A stretch of 64,000 nucleotides of DNA from Pythium myriotylum (taxonomy: Eukaryota > Oomycota > Peronosporomycetes > Pythiales > Pythiaceae). Shown here piece after piece: positions 31,240 to 43,469 of this stretch (positions are counted from its first letter, which is position 1; every line of letters begins with the position of its first letter). Location of the stretch: contig JALJCQ010000031.1 of assembly GCA_023091665.1 (NCBI GenBank), forward strand, positions 1 through 64,000, in the 5' to 3' direction. The notes under the pieces were generated by a model. It was given only the letters and a program-made list of their open reading frames with translations, ran no database searches and had not been told where the DNA came from. The translations under genes were made by a program, and so were the position numbers.

Positions 31240-32013
31240 ATGCGCTTCTTCTCCACGCTCTCGACTGTTCTTGCGGCCGCCGTCGCGCTCGCTGCGGCGC
31301 CTTCGCAGGCGCAGACCTTCCGTCCGCTGCCCTTTGACGGTCGCATCCAGTCGCTCACGCTTGACAACATCGGCGACACATACCTGCTCCACATCTTCAA
31401 GATGCGTCCCAACAACACCGTGGGCAACCCGGCCGACTACCTCTCGATCGACCAGACTGGCCGCAAGCCGGCGTACAACGGCGACACGGGCGTGGTCTCG
31501 GTTGCGGTCGACGACAAGGCCATCTTCAAGGAAATGTACAACTTCCGTCGCTCCGAGCTCGTGCAGTTCGTCGACGGCAACGCGAATGGCACGACGGTCT
31601 TCCGTGCGAGTCTGCGCGCCGACGAGGAGATCCAGAACAAGTACAAGTGGCAAGTCTTCTTCCCAGAGACGCACATCTGGGAGGTCTTCGTGGACGCCTC
31701 GCAGTCGCCGCCGCAGCTGCAGCTCCTCGCCGACGGCTCGACGGTGCAGTTTCAGCTCCCGTTCCGCTGCCGCACGTGGTACAACGTGGCTGTGGCCGTC
31801 GAGGCCTCGGGGCTCATCTCGTTCTTCCTGAGCGAGGGCCAGGCGCCTGTGGTGCCGGTGGCCAAGACCAAGACGCCGCTCGCAAGCGTGCCGGCCAACT
31901 ACGAGCTCCACTTCGGTATGCTCTACTACTCGCCCACCAACAACCCGCCCATGGTCGCCAACCACCAGGACAAGCTGCTCTTCAACGGTGTCACGGTCGA
32001 CACCAAGCTCTAG
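31240..32013 (+). CDS. GH131-like secreted protein, copy 3 (divergent, no tail)
   Basis: 257 aa. Signal peptide (MRFFSTLSTVLAAAVALAAAPSQA) and the same domain: PLPFDGRIQSLTLD, AYNGDTGV, FRRSE, HQDKLLFNGVTV. It is the most divergent member and stops directly after the domain (VDTKL), lacking the low-complexity linker and KPxKCK tail found in the others. Its third positions are more strongly G/C than the other copies. It may be closest to the ancestral form, with the tail gained in the amplified lineage, or may have lost the tail. Predicted secreted; glucan substrate inferred only. Confidence 0.75.
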   Translation: MRFFSTLSTVLAAAVALAAAPSQAQTFRPLPFDGRIQSLTLDNIGDTYLLHIFKMRPNNTVGNPADYLSIDQTGRKPAYNGDTGVVSVAVDDKAIFKEMYNFRRSELVQFVDGNANGTTVFRASLRADEEIQNKYKWQVFFPETHIWEVFVDASQSPPQLQLLADGSTVQFQLPFRCRTWYNVAVAVEASGLISFFLSEGQAPVVPVAKTKTPLASVPANYELHFGMLYYSPTNNPPMVANHQDKLLFNGVTVDTKL

Positions 32014-33246
32014 ATTCGTGTAACCAGTTACCCCTCTCAAACGCACTTGAGTCATAGTCAGTGTGGTTCTTAACACGCGAGCATGTTAAGGTCATTTCGA
32101 CCACCAAAAGTTCAATCAGCTAAGAACACTTGATAACAGCGACAACCCCCCCCCCCCCCCCCCCCCCCTCCTCCTCTATTGTGCTCGTCAGCTACAGACA
32201 TGCATTCAACGCCTTGATCTCAAGGGCTCAGATGCACAGCTTTGAGAACTGAGCTCAGCGACTACCGCCAGGTTATCCCCGCAATTCACCTCGACCAACC
32301 AATTCTGACGTTAGTGCAAATCCTACCAGTCCACCGCTTCTTCTGGCAGATCAACGACTATGCGCCCACGGGTGTAACTCCGTTGAGTCCATAGGGTTGA
32401 ATACACAAACTGAATTCCATGGACACATACTAAATTTTAGTACGTGACCCTGTTGTATTTACCAGATTACCGTGCATGTGGGTGTACGAGGAGTCAATTG
32501 TATTGAGCCATGTAAGTTGTGTAAACCTACTTGATTGACATGTTCGCAGCCTGGGTTAGCTTTGTGCGGTGTCGAAGGTTAACGCGGGAAAGCTATGTGC
32601 GTCTCCAGAAAATAGCGTGAAGGGCTTGCCACAGTAAGTAGATGTCGTCGTCTGCGTGTCTTGAGTGGTTGGTTCGTATGGGGAGGTCAAGACTAAAACG
32701 AGGGTGGCCATGCCATCTGGGTCTTTTGTCGAGCAATGGCCTTTCAAGAGTATCCATATCAGGTTGGTGACCGAAGAGGCGAGGAAGAATTGCCAACAGG
32801 TTTCAATACTATTGAAAACATCCCGCTCAGCGATGCCCGCGTGTGCTCTCATTCAAGAGCTTTCTCTGTAGCCTCGTTGGCCCTCGCTCAAATCTCATTT
32901 AATTAATGAACCAGTCCTGACGATCCCCACCCCATGGTACACGAATGCTACACGAAACTGAACAAACACTCAATAGTCCAACAATGAAAACTTTTTTCCA
33001 GTTTGCAGAGCAATACCAACCCTTCAACATAGCGGATACTAGTCGAGTCATTTTCTGTCTCAGCACAACCCGATCTCGAGGTCAAACTGAAGCAACCGCC
33101 CAACAGCTGTCCAAACTCAGCGATGTCCTCAGAGCGTTTTGTCCTTGAAAATGTATTACTACAGGGTGATATACGGGCAAATCTAGCGCACGATCGACAA
33201 GCAAAAGTCAAAACGACAGATACCACCAGAAGTGGAGCTTTCGTCT
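32014..33246. other. intergenic with poly(C) tract
   Basis: Contains a C-homopolymer of 23 bases (32146-32168). Short frames near 32560-32870 and 32945-33226 lack recognisable features. Confidence 0.5.
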
Positions 33247-34152
33247 CTAGTTACGCCTCGCCTTGCACTTAGAAGGCTTTGAGACAACATCCGTTGCCGG
33301 CTCTGAAGCCGTGGCGGCCTTCGTGCTTGGTGACGAGTTGCTGCCACTTTCAGTGCTATCGGTTGAAGCATCCGGGCCCTTCTTATCGACACTCACACCG
33401 TTGAAGAGAAGCTTGTCCTGGTGGTTCTTAACCATCGGCGGGTTCGGCTTCTCCGAGTACAACAGCATACCGAAGTGAAGCTCATAGTCCTTCGGGATCT
33501 TGTCGCTCGTCAGCGCCTTCTTCGTCGTGTACACTTCCTTCAACGGCGCATTGCCCTCGCTCAGGTAGAACGTGATGAACCCAGTGCTCTGCACCGCGAT
33601 ACCAACGTTGTACCACGTCTTGTACTTGAACGCCGTGTCGTACTGGAGCGTCCAGCTATCGGCCAAGAACTGCAGCTTCGGCGTCGTCTGGTTAAAGTCG
33701 ATGTACACATCCCATACATGCGACTCGGGGAAGAACGCCTGCCACTGGTACTTGTTTTGGATCTCTTCGTCCGCGCGGATGCTTGCACGGAAGAACGTGG
33801 TGCCCGTCGGGTTGCCTTCGACGAACTGCACGATCTCCGTACGACGGAAGTTGTACATCTCCTTGAAGATCGACTTGTCGTCCACAGCCACAGACATCAC
33901 GCCAGTATCGCCGTTGTACGCCGGCGAGCGACCCTTCTGGTCGATCTTGACGTGGTCACCGACATTGCCGGTTGCGTTATTGGGCTTCATCTTGAGGATG
34001 TGGAGAAGGTAGGTCTTGTCGAGGTTGTCCAAGCTGAGCGACTGGAATCGGCCGTTAAATGGCAACGGCTTGTTGTTCTGCTGGGCTGAAGTTGGGGCCA
34101 TGGCCAGCAGCGTGGAGACAGCGACAGTCGCGAGAGCGGTGAGGAAGCGCAT
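33247..34152 (-). CDS. GH131-like secreted beta-glucanase candidate, copy 4
   Basis: 301 aa, intact, with signal peptide (MRFLTALATVAVSTLLAMAPTSAQ). PLPFNGRF replaces PLPFDGRF of copies 1-3, so the early Asp is Asn here and in copies 5 and 6. FRRTE and HQDKLLFNGV are conserved. The tail is Ser/Thr/Ala-rich and ends KPSKCKARRN. The start is placed at the ATG after the conserved leader; upstream open frame is the promoter, duplicated in inverted orientation before copy 5. A PNNATGNVGDH variant links it to copy 5. Confidence 0.75.
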   Translation of the reverse strand: MRFLTALATVAVSTLLAMAPTSAQQNNKPLPFNGRFQSLSLDNLDKTYLLHILKMKPNNATGNVGDHVKIDQKGRSPAYNGDTGVMSVAVDDKSIFKEMYNFRRTEIVQFVEGNPTGTTFFRASIRADEEIQNKYQWQAFFPESHVWDVYIDFNQTTPKLQFLADSWTLQYDTAFKYKTWYNVGIAVQSTGFITFYLSEGNAPLKEVYTTKKALTSDKIPKDYELHFGMLLYSEKPNPPMVKNHQDKLLFNGVSVDKKGPDASTDSTESGSNSSPSTKAATASEPATDVVSKPSKCKARRN

Positions 34153-34804
34153 GGTCGAGCCTGGAAGACGAGTAGACTTGAGCACTGAGAAGCGGATTTG
34201 AGAATGAGCGAGTGGCAGGACGAGTTCGCGCGCACTTGGTGGATGGCTAGGATGGTCGTCTGCTCCCCTACCAACGCGGCGAGAGTCAGGCTGTCTCCTG
34301 AGAGGCGGACGCGGTTCTGGGGTCGTGGGATTTGTACGGTATGTTGATTGGTAGCCGTCCCTGCCGTATACTGGACGACTGCTGCATAGTGCGGTCGTCT
34401 TGTTGTTTTGGACGTTGTGAGGATTGGAAAGTCCACAGCAGTGAGATAGAGTGACCAGCGTCCATCTTCGTGGGCGGTCTTTACTGCGTTTCGGAGTACG
34501 GATGCGTCTTGCGTTGAGACACATATACCTGGCCCTTATTCTGCAAAAGTCTGATATGTAACAGGAAGTTTTGGTCTCTCTAATAGCGATGCGAGCAGCC
34601 AAAGCAAGCGAGACGCTCACTCACAGAGTCTCTATCTACGAGCAGCCCTCCGTTTAATGGCTCAAAGACATGGTGCATCGTGAACTCCATTTTTGCTTCA
34701 TCAAAGAAAACCTGACGAGGCAATCAACGGTGGACGGTTGTACACTGTTGGGATTTTTAGAAATGAAACACGATCGTAAAGAACGTGTAAGTCCGCTCTA
34801 TACC
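34153..34804. repeat. promoter block of copy 4, inverted duplicate of the copy-5 promoter
   Basis: The first ~330 bp (34153-34480) match 37304-37627 in inverted orientation, with few differences. The remaining part up to 34804 is unique spacer. Confidence 0.75.
34195..34209 (-). promoter_or_regulatory. initiator-like element of GH131-like copy 4
   Basis: Minus strand reads GCTCATTCTCAAATC, a near-perfect oomycete initiator, 43 bp before the ATG. Confidence 0.65.
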
Positions 34805-36312
34805 AAGAGGACTTTTGCAGTGGAAGAGAGTGTACTCTGACAGGCGACACGCGAGTCTGTCTGATCTGCGAGGCAAGCCACCGAGTTTCACTTGGGTTTT
34901 GTATAGGTCCCGCCGAAACAGCACTTGGTGCAACATTGTTCGAAATAGAGGAGTTGCCTTCCTTTGAGAAAGGCGACTACTGTTCAAGATGTTTATGGCA
35001 ATCGAGCGCTTCCAGTGATACAGTATCTGAAAGACTGAACAGACCTGATTGAACGGCACGGCTCTCAAACACATCAACGCGTGGCTCTAAAGTGTCTCTA
35101 CAGTGGGTGGGAATATGATATTCGCGCTCGTGTCATTCAATCGCCGAGACTTGGTGACTGGGTCCCATCGACACCTTCGTGAAAGCGTCCTCTGCTTTCT
35201 GCGGCAACATATCGGTACCTCAGGGATACCATCCCCTCATGATGTCTCTGGTCTCTACTCGCCACGAGACTGATTACCCTCGACTGTGATGACAACTCGC
35301 GTCAGTCCACGCGAAAGCCGAAAGGACGATTCGTGACGCGCGTCTTTGTGGATCACTGTATCCATTCTGGTTGATTTGTGAGAGAGAGCTCATACTCGCT
35401 CAAAACTCATCTCGGAATCAACCAACCCGACAACTCGGCGATTATCTGGAGAAGAATCTAAACGTTGAGCCTCATACTCGAGCACCGTGCGGTGTTGCTA
35501 AGCCCGCGAAGGTTCTCCTATAGGCAGGGGGGGGGAGGCCTAAACCAAGATGAAGGTCTCATCTACAACCAATATCTACATGGGAACCACGCCGCAGCGA
35601 CCGAGTGGACTGTCGCTGCGTCTGTCCAATCGGGAGTGAGTTCGAATGACATCGAGGACAAAGATCAGTGGGAGAGCCTTCAATGTAAAGGATGCCGCGA
35701 TCGGACGATGGTCCTTACCCGTTTGGTCTGCGAGACAAGTCATCGCATTTCACTTGGCTTTTGAATGAGCGGAGGAACGGCGCAGGAACTCACATCGTGC
35801 GGCAGAAGGCACGGTCTTTCAGAAGGAAGACGTTGTCTCCGTTCGAGAAAGGCGACGATCAAGATATTTACGGCTGGTAAGCAAACGCGATTGGGCGGCG
35901 AGGCTCTCAAACACCTCAACGGACAGCTTGACGGGAGATAAATCTGCCAAGATTGTGGCGCCTCATCCTCTTGCCCATTGACTTGTAAAGTGTCCTCTGC
36001 CGCGCGTGGCTGTACATGTACAACGACTCCAGAGGACTCCCGCTTCGCACGAGGCCTCTACACTGATCACTCTTGACTGCGGCGACAGCACGCGTCAGTC
36101 TTCTCGAAAACTGGATAAAAAATTGGTGTCGCTCGCCTGTATAGATCAGGACACGCTGGATGGCCGACGAGCCATTGTGACCACTCCCGCGAGTGGCCTC
36201 GGCGGTCGTATGGATGATTTCCGCTCCGACTTGAGAGTTCCGTCGTGAAAGGCGCCGAGGCCTCCGAGGTCCACCGTTGTCTTGACTCTCTCTCTCTCTC
36301 TCTCTCTCTCTC
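34805..36312. repeat. 1.5-kb segmental duplication, left copy
   Basis: Near-identical, same orientation, to 39222-40800. Landmarks at both ends keep a constant 4417-bp offset over 1.43 kb, so there is no net indel until the CT array; a rare difference is at about 34823. It contains module A twice (34840-35100, 35690-35960), module B (35238-35385, partial at 36050-36120) and ends in a short CT array (36286-36312). Confidence 0.9.
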
Positions 36313-36379
36313 AGCTCGTGGATGGGTTGGATAGTAGGTCACTTCAACGAGAAAATCTGAACTATGTTGGCCTGGGGAG

Positions 36380-36639
36380 GAGCTAACTCGCTCAACTGGG
36401 AGCACGAGCCGACCGCATGCAAGCTTCGGTGCTGCGACGGCCTAGGGTCCGAATGGTAGAGAGTTAGAGAGTGCTCTCGAACTGAACAGTCTCTTGTCGG
36501 TGCCGCATGTCGCCGCGACAGCGTTGAGTGTCCCGATCCTGATTCCGAAGTATTCAGTCCCCTCGCCTCGTCTTGATGTGGGTGGATCTAGATGAAACGT
36601 GATCTTGTCGCAGCGGTGCCTTCGACAGACGACGGAAAA

Positions 36640-36670
<31 letters not shown>

Positions 36671-36845
36671 GACCGGCTCGTTGTCCCTACACACGAGAGA
36701 GGGTTGTTCCGAGAAGGCTAGCTTTCTTCCGTCTGATAAAAGCGCAGACGAGCGAGTCACCGTCGACGGTGACTCGCTCCAGTGGATTGCAGTCTACCTC
36801 CGAAAGCGCGCGGCAAAACTTCCAGCACTTGATACGCGTACCGTA
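36380..36845. repeat. intergenic repeat module D-C, copy 2, with CT microsatellite
   Basis: Same landmarks as 30405-30910; a 29-bp CT tract (36642-36670) sits between the ACAGACGA region and GACCGGCTCG. Confidence 0.65.
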
Positions 36846-37040
36846 CAATATCACACCGTCGTGACTTGTTCGAATAATATTCGAACAAGTTCGTCCGCAA
36901 AGCCAGGATTCTTTGGGATGCCTTTGGGATAAGCCAACCAAAAGCCTCTATTTCACTCGGCCATCCCGAAAACTGTAAGTAGCATTTTATGCTTCATCCA
37001 CGTTTCGAATAAAATGTTAATTTAAGTATGGGATATGCTC

Positions 37041-37163
37041 ATAATATGTTACTTTTAAGTAACATATTATGTAGTATTTATATGAAGTAGTAAAGGATAT
37101 ACTCATAATATGTTACTTTTTTTTAAAAAAGTAACATATTGTGAGCATATCCTTTACTACTTC
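37041..37163. repeat. AT-rich tandem palindromes (MITE-like hairpins)
   Basis: A 30-bp palindrome (37041-37070, ATAATATGTTACTT arms) is followed by an 80-bp hairpin (37084-37163, arms starting GAAGTAGTAAAGGATAT). Both use the ATATGTTACTT core. Base composition is far more A/T-rich than the surroundings. The structure is that of a small foldback element. Confidence 0.75.
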
Positions 37164-37303
37164 AGCAAGTGGAATCAAACAATTCTTTTAAAACCGGGTC
37201 CCGGAGCCATCACTTCAATCAGATCAGAATCTGACTGTCTCAGATTCTAATTTTCAGGTTTGTAGAGGTGTATGTGTCTTGATGAGCATTCGTCCTCAAA
37301 GAA

Positions 37304-37627
37304 CGCCCACAAAGATGGACGCTGGTCACTCTATCTCACTGTTGTGGACTTTCCAATCCTCACAACGTCCAAAACAACAAGACGACCGCACTATGCAGCA
37401 GTCGTCCAGTATACGGCAGGGACGGCTACCAATCAACATACCGTACAAATCCCACGACCCCAGAACCGCGTCCGCCTCTCAGGAGACAGCCTGACTCTCG
37501 CCGCGTTGGTAGGGGAGCAGACGACCATCCTAGCCATCCACCAAGTGCGCGCGAACTCGTCCTGCCACTCGCTCATTCTCAAATCCGCTTCTCAGTGCTC
37601 AAGTCTACTCGTCTTCCAGGCTCGACC
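37304..37627 (+). promoter_or_regulatory. promoter region of GH131-like copy 5
   Basis: Inverted duplicate of the copy-4 promoter. Holds the initiator GCTCATTCTCAAATC at 37571-37585, 43 bp before the ATG. Confidence 0.65.
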
Positions 37628-38518
37628 ATGCGCTTCCTCACCGCTCTCGCGACTGTCGCTGTCTCCACGCTGCTGGCCATGGCCCCAACTTCAGCCCAGC
37701 AGAACAACAAGCCGTTGCCATTTAACGGCCGATTCCAGTCGCTCAGCTTGGACAACCTCGACAAGACCTACCTTCTCCACATCCTCAAGATGAAGCCCAA
37801 TAACGCAACCGGCAATGTCGGTGACCACGTCAAGATCGACCAGAAGGGTCGCTCGCCGGCGTACAACGGCGATACTGGCGTGATGTCTGTGGCTGTGGAC
37901 GACAAGTCGATCTTCAAGGAGATGTACAACTTCCGTCGTACGGAGATCGTGCAGTTCGTCGAAGGCAACCCGACGGGCACCACGTTCTTCCGTGCAAGCA
38001 TCCGCGCTGATGAAGAGATCCAAAACAAGTACCAGTGGCAGGCGTTCTTCCCCGAATCGCATGTGTGGGATGTGTACATCGACTTTAACCAGACGACACC
38101 GAAGCTGCAGTTCTTGGCCGATAGCTGGACGCTCCAGTACGACACGGCGTTCAAGTACAAGACGTGGTACAACGTTGGTATCGCGGTGCAGAGCACTGGA
38201 TTCATCACGTTCTACCTGAGCGAGGGCAATGCGCCGTTGAAGGAAGTGTACACGACGAAGAAGGCGCTGACGAGCGACAAGATCCCGAAGGACTATGAGC
38301 TTCACTTCGGTATGCTGTTGTACTCGGAGAAGCCGAACCCGCCGATGGTTAAGAACCACCAGGACAAGCTTCTCTTCAACGGTGTGAGTGTCGATAAGAA
38401 GGGCCCGGATGCTTCAACCGATAGCACTGGCAACGGCGGGAACGTGTCAAAGACCAAGAAGCCAGCCAAGGCCTCAAAGCCGGCAGCTGCCCCAAAGGCG
38501 GCGGTTCGCAGTGGCTGA
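37628..38518 (+). CDS. GH131-like secreted protein, copy 5 (mosaic, shortened tail)
   Basis: 296 aa. Leader, promoter and the first third (PNNATGNVGDHVKID) are copy 4; from about RADEE onward the DNA follows copy 6, including the NGGNVSKTKKPAKASKP linker. The frame stops at a TGA (38516-38518) where the family tail would continue; the in-frame codons after it still read KPAK and basic residues before TAG, so the last ~8 residues are lost. The catalytic-type domain is complete (PLPFNGRF, FRRTE, HQDKLLFNGV). Predicted secreted; role as in the other copies. Confidence 0.72.
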   Translation: MRFLTALATVAVSTLLAMAPTSAQQNNKPLPFNGRFQSLSLDNLDKTYLLHILKMKPNNATGNVGDHVKIDQKGRSPAYNGDTGVMSVAVDDKSIFKEMYNFRRTEIVQFVEGNPTGTTFFRASIRADEEIQNKYQWQAFFPESHVWDVYIDFNQTTPKLQFLADSWTLQYDTAFKYKTWYNVGIAVQSTGFITFYLSEGNAPLKEVYTTKKALTSDKIPKDYELHFGMLLYSEKPNPPMVKNHQDKLLFNGVSVDKKGPDASTDSTGNGGNVSKTKKPAKASKPAAAPKAAVRSG

Positions 38519-39221
38519 AAGCCCGCTAAGCGGAGGCGCGAGTAGACGAAATTGCCGTAATTGTGGTGGTATCTGTCGTTTAGATTTTGCGTGTGAAATG
38601 AAGTGACCCGTACGTTCAGCTTCTGATCGGATTGGATGAGCTTGACCTGGCAGGCTACGGATTGAATGGCTTGTTCCTTTTAGAGTTGTCTGTAGTCGAC
38701 TCCGGTGGAATTTCGAATTCTCCGACTACCATACTGTAGACTGTCGTCGGGGTGTTTTGAGTCTTTTGATACCGACTTGACCTTCCTCCAGTTGAAGATT
38801 GACCAAGCCCGTCTAAGCACCTCCTCTTCGTTATTTTTATGGAGACTCTAGAGGCAACCCAAGGCCCGATGGGGCCGGGGCAGTCATTATTCGTTATCAA
38901 CAAAACACTGGAGCGACTGTCATCGAATGGAGCGCGGCAGTGAGCCACATGTCGAGGAAAACCACGAACCACCGCACTGAGAACCGCGGACTAGCCGTCG
39001 GCCTTTGCGCCGCGTAATCCCTCACCCTACCAACGCTTGATGTAGCCAGGGCAGCTCAAGGCTACAGAGTCTGTAGCCTTGAGCTGCCCTGGTTACATCA
39101 AGCGTTGGCGGAGAGGTTTCGCCCGAAACCTCTCCAGACATTTTCATCCACGTCGTCCACAGTAGGTGTCAGCCACACACAACACTTGTAAAGGAAACGA
39201 ACAGGAAGGCCACTATTTGTG
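38519..39221. other. intergenic with hairpins at the duplication edge
   Basis: Mostly featureless until two adjacent hairpins (39030-39136), listed separately, just left of the segmental duplication. Confidence 0.5.
39030..39136. repeat. two adjacent hairpins
   Basis: The first has 38-bp arms with one mismatch and a 3-bp loop (39030-39067 / 39071-39108). The second, 39112-39136, is GAGAGGTTTCG-CCC-GAAACCTCTC. Such long near-perfect arms are unusual outside foldback elements or repair products. Confidence 0.8.
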
Positions 39222-40803
<1,582 letters not shown>

Positions 40804-41059
40804 GCGGGCGCGGGCGCACGCGGCTAGTGCAAAATTCGAGCGGAAGGACTCGGCTTCTCCCCTAGCCTTGTTCGCACCGACGTGACCCAATATTGGTTGA
40901 GCTTCTCTCGCTTCATTGGACTATTGTTGAACGGTCAGTTCTGTGCCTACCAGAGCATTGTACGGTCTCGTCCATCTCGCGGCACTTCATCTTTTGCGTC
41001 TGAGTCCTAGCGACAACAGTTCTCACAAGTGGCCAGGCGTGATCCTCCTTCCATAACTG

Positions 41060-41580
41060 ATGGGATTTCCTTGTGCCAGTTTTGTTGAAGTAGGAGCGCG
41101 AGCCGACTACATGCTTCGGTGGGCATATGACGTTTGGATGGATTAGGATTCACATCGTTGAACTCAATAGACTTCATTTGCATCATCATCATCTGAGGTT
41201 CGGATGGGAGAGAGTTGAGTTGTCTCTTGTTGGGGCCGCAGTTCGCTGCGACAACGTAACCAGTGGCACTGTTCCCGCTCTCACCAAGGCCGATCATGGC
41301 CCCAATTATTCAGTGCACGCGCGGCGTCTTAGCGTGGGCGGATCTAGATGAAATCGCGATCTTGTCGCAGCACTGCCTTCGATAGACGAGGGACATGCTT
41401 TCGACCGACTCGCTGTCCCAATGGACCGGAGAGACTGCTTCTTTGTTCCGAATAGGCTGCTTGCTTCTCTCCGTTCAATAAAGTTCAGATAAGGAGTCAC
41501 CATCGGACCATGGAGCGATCTCCATCGTGGACACCGACGTGACTTGCTCTGCCTTCGAACGCGTCCTGCACGACTTGGGA
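41060..41580. repeat. intergenic repeat module D-C, copy 3 (no CT expansion)
   Basis: Same landmarks as the other D-C copies, with the ATGCTTTCGACCG state at the CT point. Confidence 0.6.
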
Positions 41581-41723
41581 TCCCATTCGAACAAGTTACG
41601 AAGGCAGACATGGCGGACTACAACTGTGAGAGATGATGACGATGAAAATGAAAAATATTCAGCTCAGCAATTGGACCCAAACACTAAGCGTGACCTACCA
41701 CGGATGGAGGTCATTTTGGAGCA

Positions 41724-41747
41724 GGGGGGGGGGGGGGGGGGGGGGGG
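41724..41747. repeat. poly(G) tract, 24 bases
   Basis: A pure G run on the plus strand within an otherwise unremarkable spacer; likely slippage product and potential quadruplex. Confidence 0.9.
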
Positions 41748-41984
41748 CGAGGTCAGCGTGGCCTCGTCTAATGGTCGGGTGCGCGACGTGATAGCCTCTG
41801 CGTCCCTGGCAAGGTTGGCGTACATCCGCCATAGAGATAATTGCACCAGACCTGGATCGGGAGTTTGTCCCCAAGCCTGCGTGGAGCTGCATGGAGCTGC
41901 ATGGAGCTGCAGCAGTTCGGATGGCGTAGTGGTCAGTACCCCTTGGGTTGCCCGAGCATAAGTGCTAGTCATAGGGAAGTGGAA

Positions 41985-42212
41985 GAGCCAACTCGTTCGA
42001 CTGGGCACGGCGACCACCTGAGGCTCGGATGGTTGAGACTGCTCTGAACGCTCTCTTGTCTCGGCCATGCCTTGGTGAGGCGGCTTTGGTCTCGCTCTGG
42101 ACAAGACCGTCCCCGATTCCGAACTATTCAGTGCCCTCGTCGCGTCTTGGCGGGGGTGGCTGGGTCCAGCTGAATTGCGATCTTGTCGCAGCGACGCCGA
42201 CAGACGAGGAGA

Positions 42213-42243
<31 letters not shown>

Positions 42244-42390
42244 GACGAGAGGCGGCGTCTTTGTTCCGCGCCGAATCCTCACTTTTCTCCGTCTGATAAA
42301 AGCACAGACAAGCGATCTACCGTCGACGTCTCGCGTGATCTCCATCATGGACATCGACGTGACTCACTCTGCCTTCGAAGGCATTCATAG
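41985..42390. repeat. intergenic repeat module D-C, copy 4, with CT microsatellite
   Basis: CT tract at 42215-42243 at the same internal position as in the 36-kb and 45-kb copies. Confidence 0.65.
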
Positions 42391-42506
42391 TGGGTTAAAG
42401 AAATGCAAGCTATGATACTCGGCGACAATGACGATGATGCACAAGTCACGTCATCTTACACGCAAAATCTAAACGACAGATACCATCACAAGCACGCCTA
42501 ACGCCT

Positions 42507-43412
42507 CTACATGTGCTTCGGCTTGCACTTAGCGGACTTTGGGCCATTGCCAACTACGGGCTTTGAAGCCTTGGCTGGCTTCTTGGTCTTTGACACGTTC
42601 CCGCCGTTGCCAGTGCTATCGGTTGAAGCATCCGGGCCCTTCTTATCGACACTCACACCGTTGAAGAGAAGCTTGTCCTGGTGGTCCTTGACCATCGGCG
42701 GGTTCGGCTTCTCCGAGTACAACAGCATACCGAAGTGGGGCTCATAGTCCTTCGGGATCTTGTCGCTCGTCAGCGCCTTCTTCGTCGTGTACACTTCCTT
42801 CAACGGCGCATTGCCCTCGCTCAGGTAGAACGTGATGAATCCAGTGCTCTGCACCGCGATACCAACGTTGTACCACGTCTTGTACTTGAACGCCGTGTCG
42901 TACTGGAGCGTCCAGCTATCGGCCAAGAACTGCAGCTTCGGTGTCGTCTGGTTAAAGTCGATGTACACATCCCACACATGCGATTCGGGGAAGAACGCCT
43001 GCCACTGGTACTTGTTTTGGATCTCTTCATCAGCGCGGATGCTTGCACGGAAGAACGTGGTGCCCGTCGGGTTGCCTTCGACGAACTGCACGATCTCCGT
43101 ACGACGGAAGTTGTACATCTCCTTGAAGATCGACTTGTCGTCCACAGCCACAGACATCACGCCAGTATCGCCGTTGTACGCCGGCGAGCGACCCTTCTGG
43201 TCGATCTTGACGTAGTCGGCCACATTGCCCGTGCCATTGTTCGGCTTCATCTTGAGGATGTGGAGAAGGTACGTCTTGTCAAGGTTGTCCAAGCTGAGCG
43301 ACTGGAATCGGCCGTTAAATGGCAACGGCTTGTTGTTCTGCTGGGCTGAAGTTGGGGCCATGGCCAGCAGCGTGGAGACAGCGACAGTCGCGAGAGCGGT
43401 GAGGAAGCTCAT
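42507..43412 (-). CDS. GH131-like secreted beta-glucanase candidate, copy 6
   Basis: 301 aa, intact. Signal peptide begins MSFLTALATV (Ser in place of Arg 2). PLPFNGRF, FRRTE and HQDKLLFNGV are present; the linker NGGNVSKTKKPAKASKP precedes the tail KSAKCKPKHM. It keeps PNNGTGNVADY like copies 1 and 2, unlike copies 4 and 5. EPHFGML replaces ELHFGML of the others. Donor-like partner of the 3' two thirds of copy 5. Secreted, with glucan-active role inferred. Confidence 0.75.
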   Translation of the reverse strand: MSFLTALATVAVSTLLAMAPTSAQQNNKPLPFNGRFQSLSLDNLDKTYLLHILKMKPNNGTGNVADYVKIDQKGRSPAYNGDTGVMSVAVDDKSIFKEMYNFRRTEIVQFVEGNPTGTTFFRASIRADEEIQNKYQWQAFFPESHVWDVYIDFNQTTPKLQFLADSWTLQYDTAFKYKTWYNVGIAVQSTGFITFYLSEGNAPLKEVYTTKKALTSDKIPKDYEPHFGMLLYSEKPNPPMVKDHQDKLLFNGVSVDKKGPDASTDSTGNGGNVSKTKKPAKASKPVVGNGPKSAKCKPKHM

Positions 43413-43454
43413 GGGCGGGCCTGGAAGACGAGTAGACTTGAGCACTGAGAAGCT

Positions 43455-43469
43455 GATTTGAGAATGAGC
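43455..43469 (-). promoter_or_regulatory. initiator-like element of GH131-like copy 6
   Basis: Minus strand GCTCATTCTCAAATC, 43 bp before the ATG, identical to copies 4 and 5. Confidence 0.65.

Noticed and set aside
41907..41980. tRNA-like A-box (TGGCGTAGTGGTCA) suggesting a tRNA or SINE
   Set aside because: No B-box GGTTCGA match and no cloverleaf could be folded by eye.
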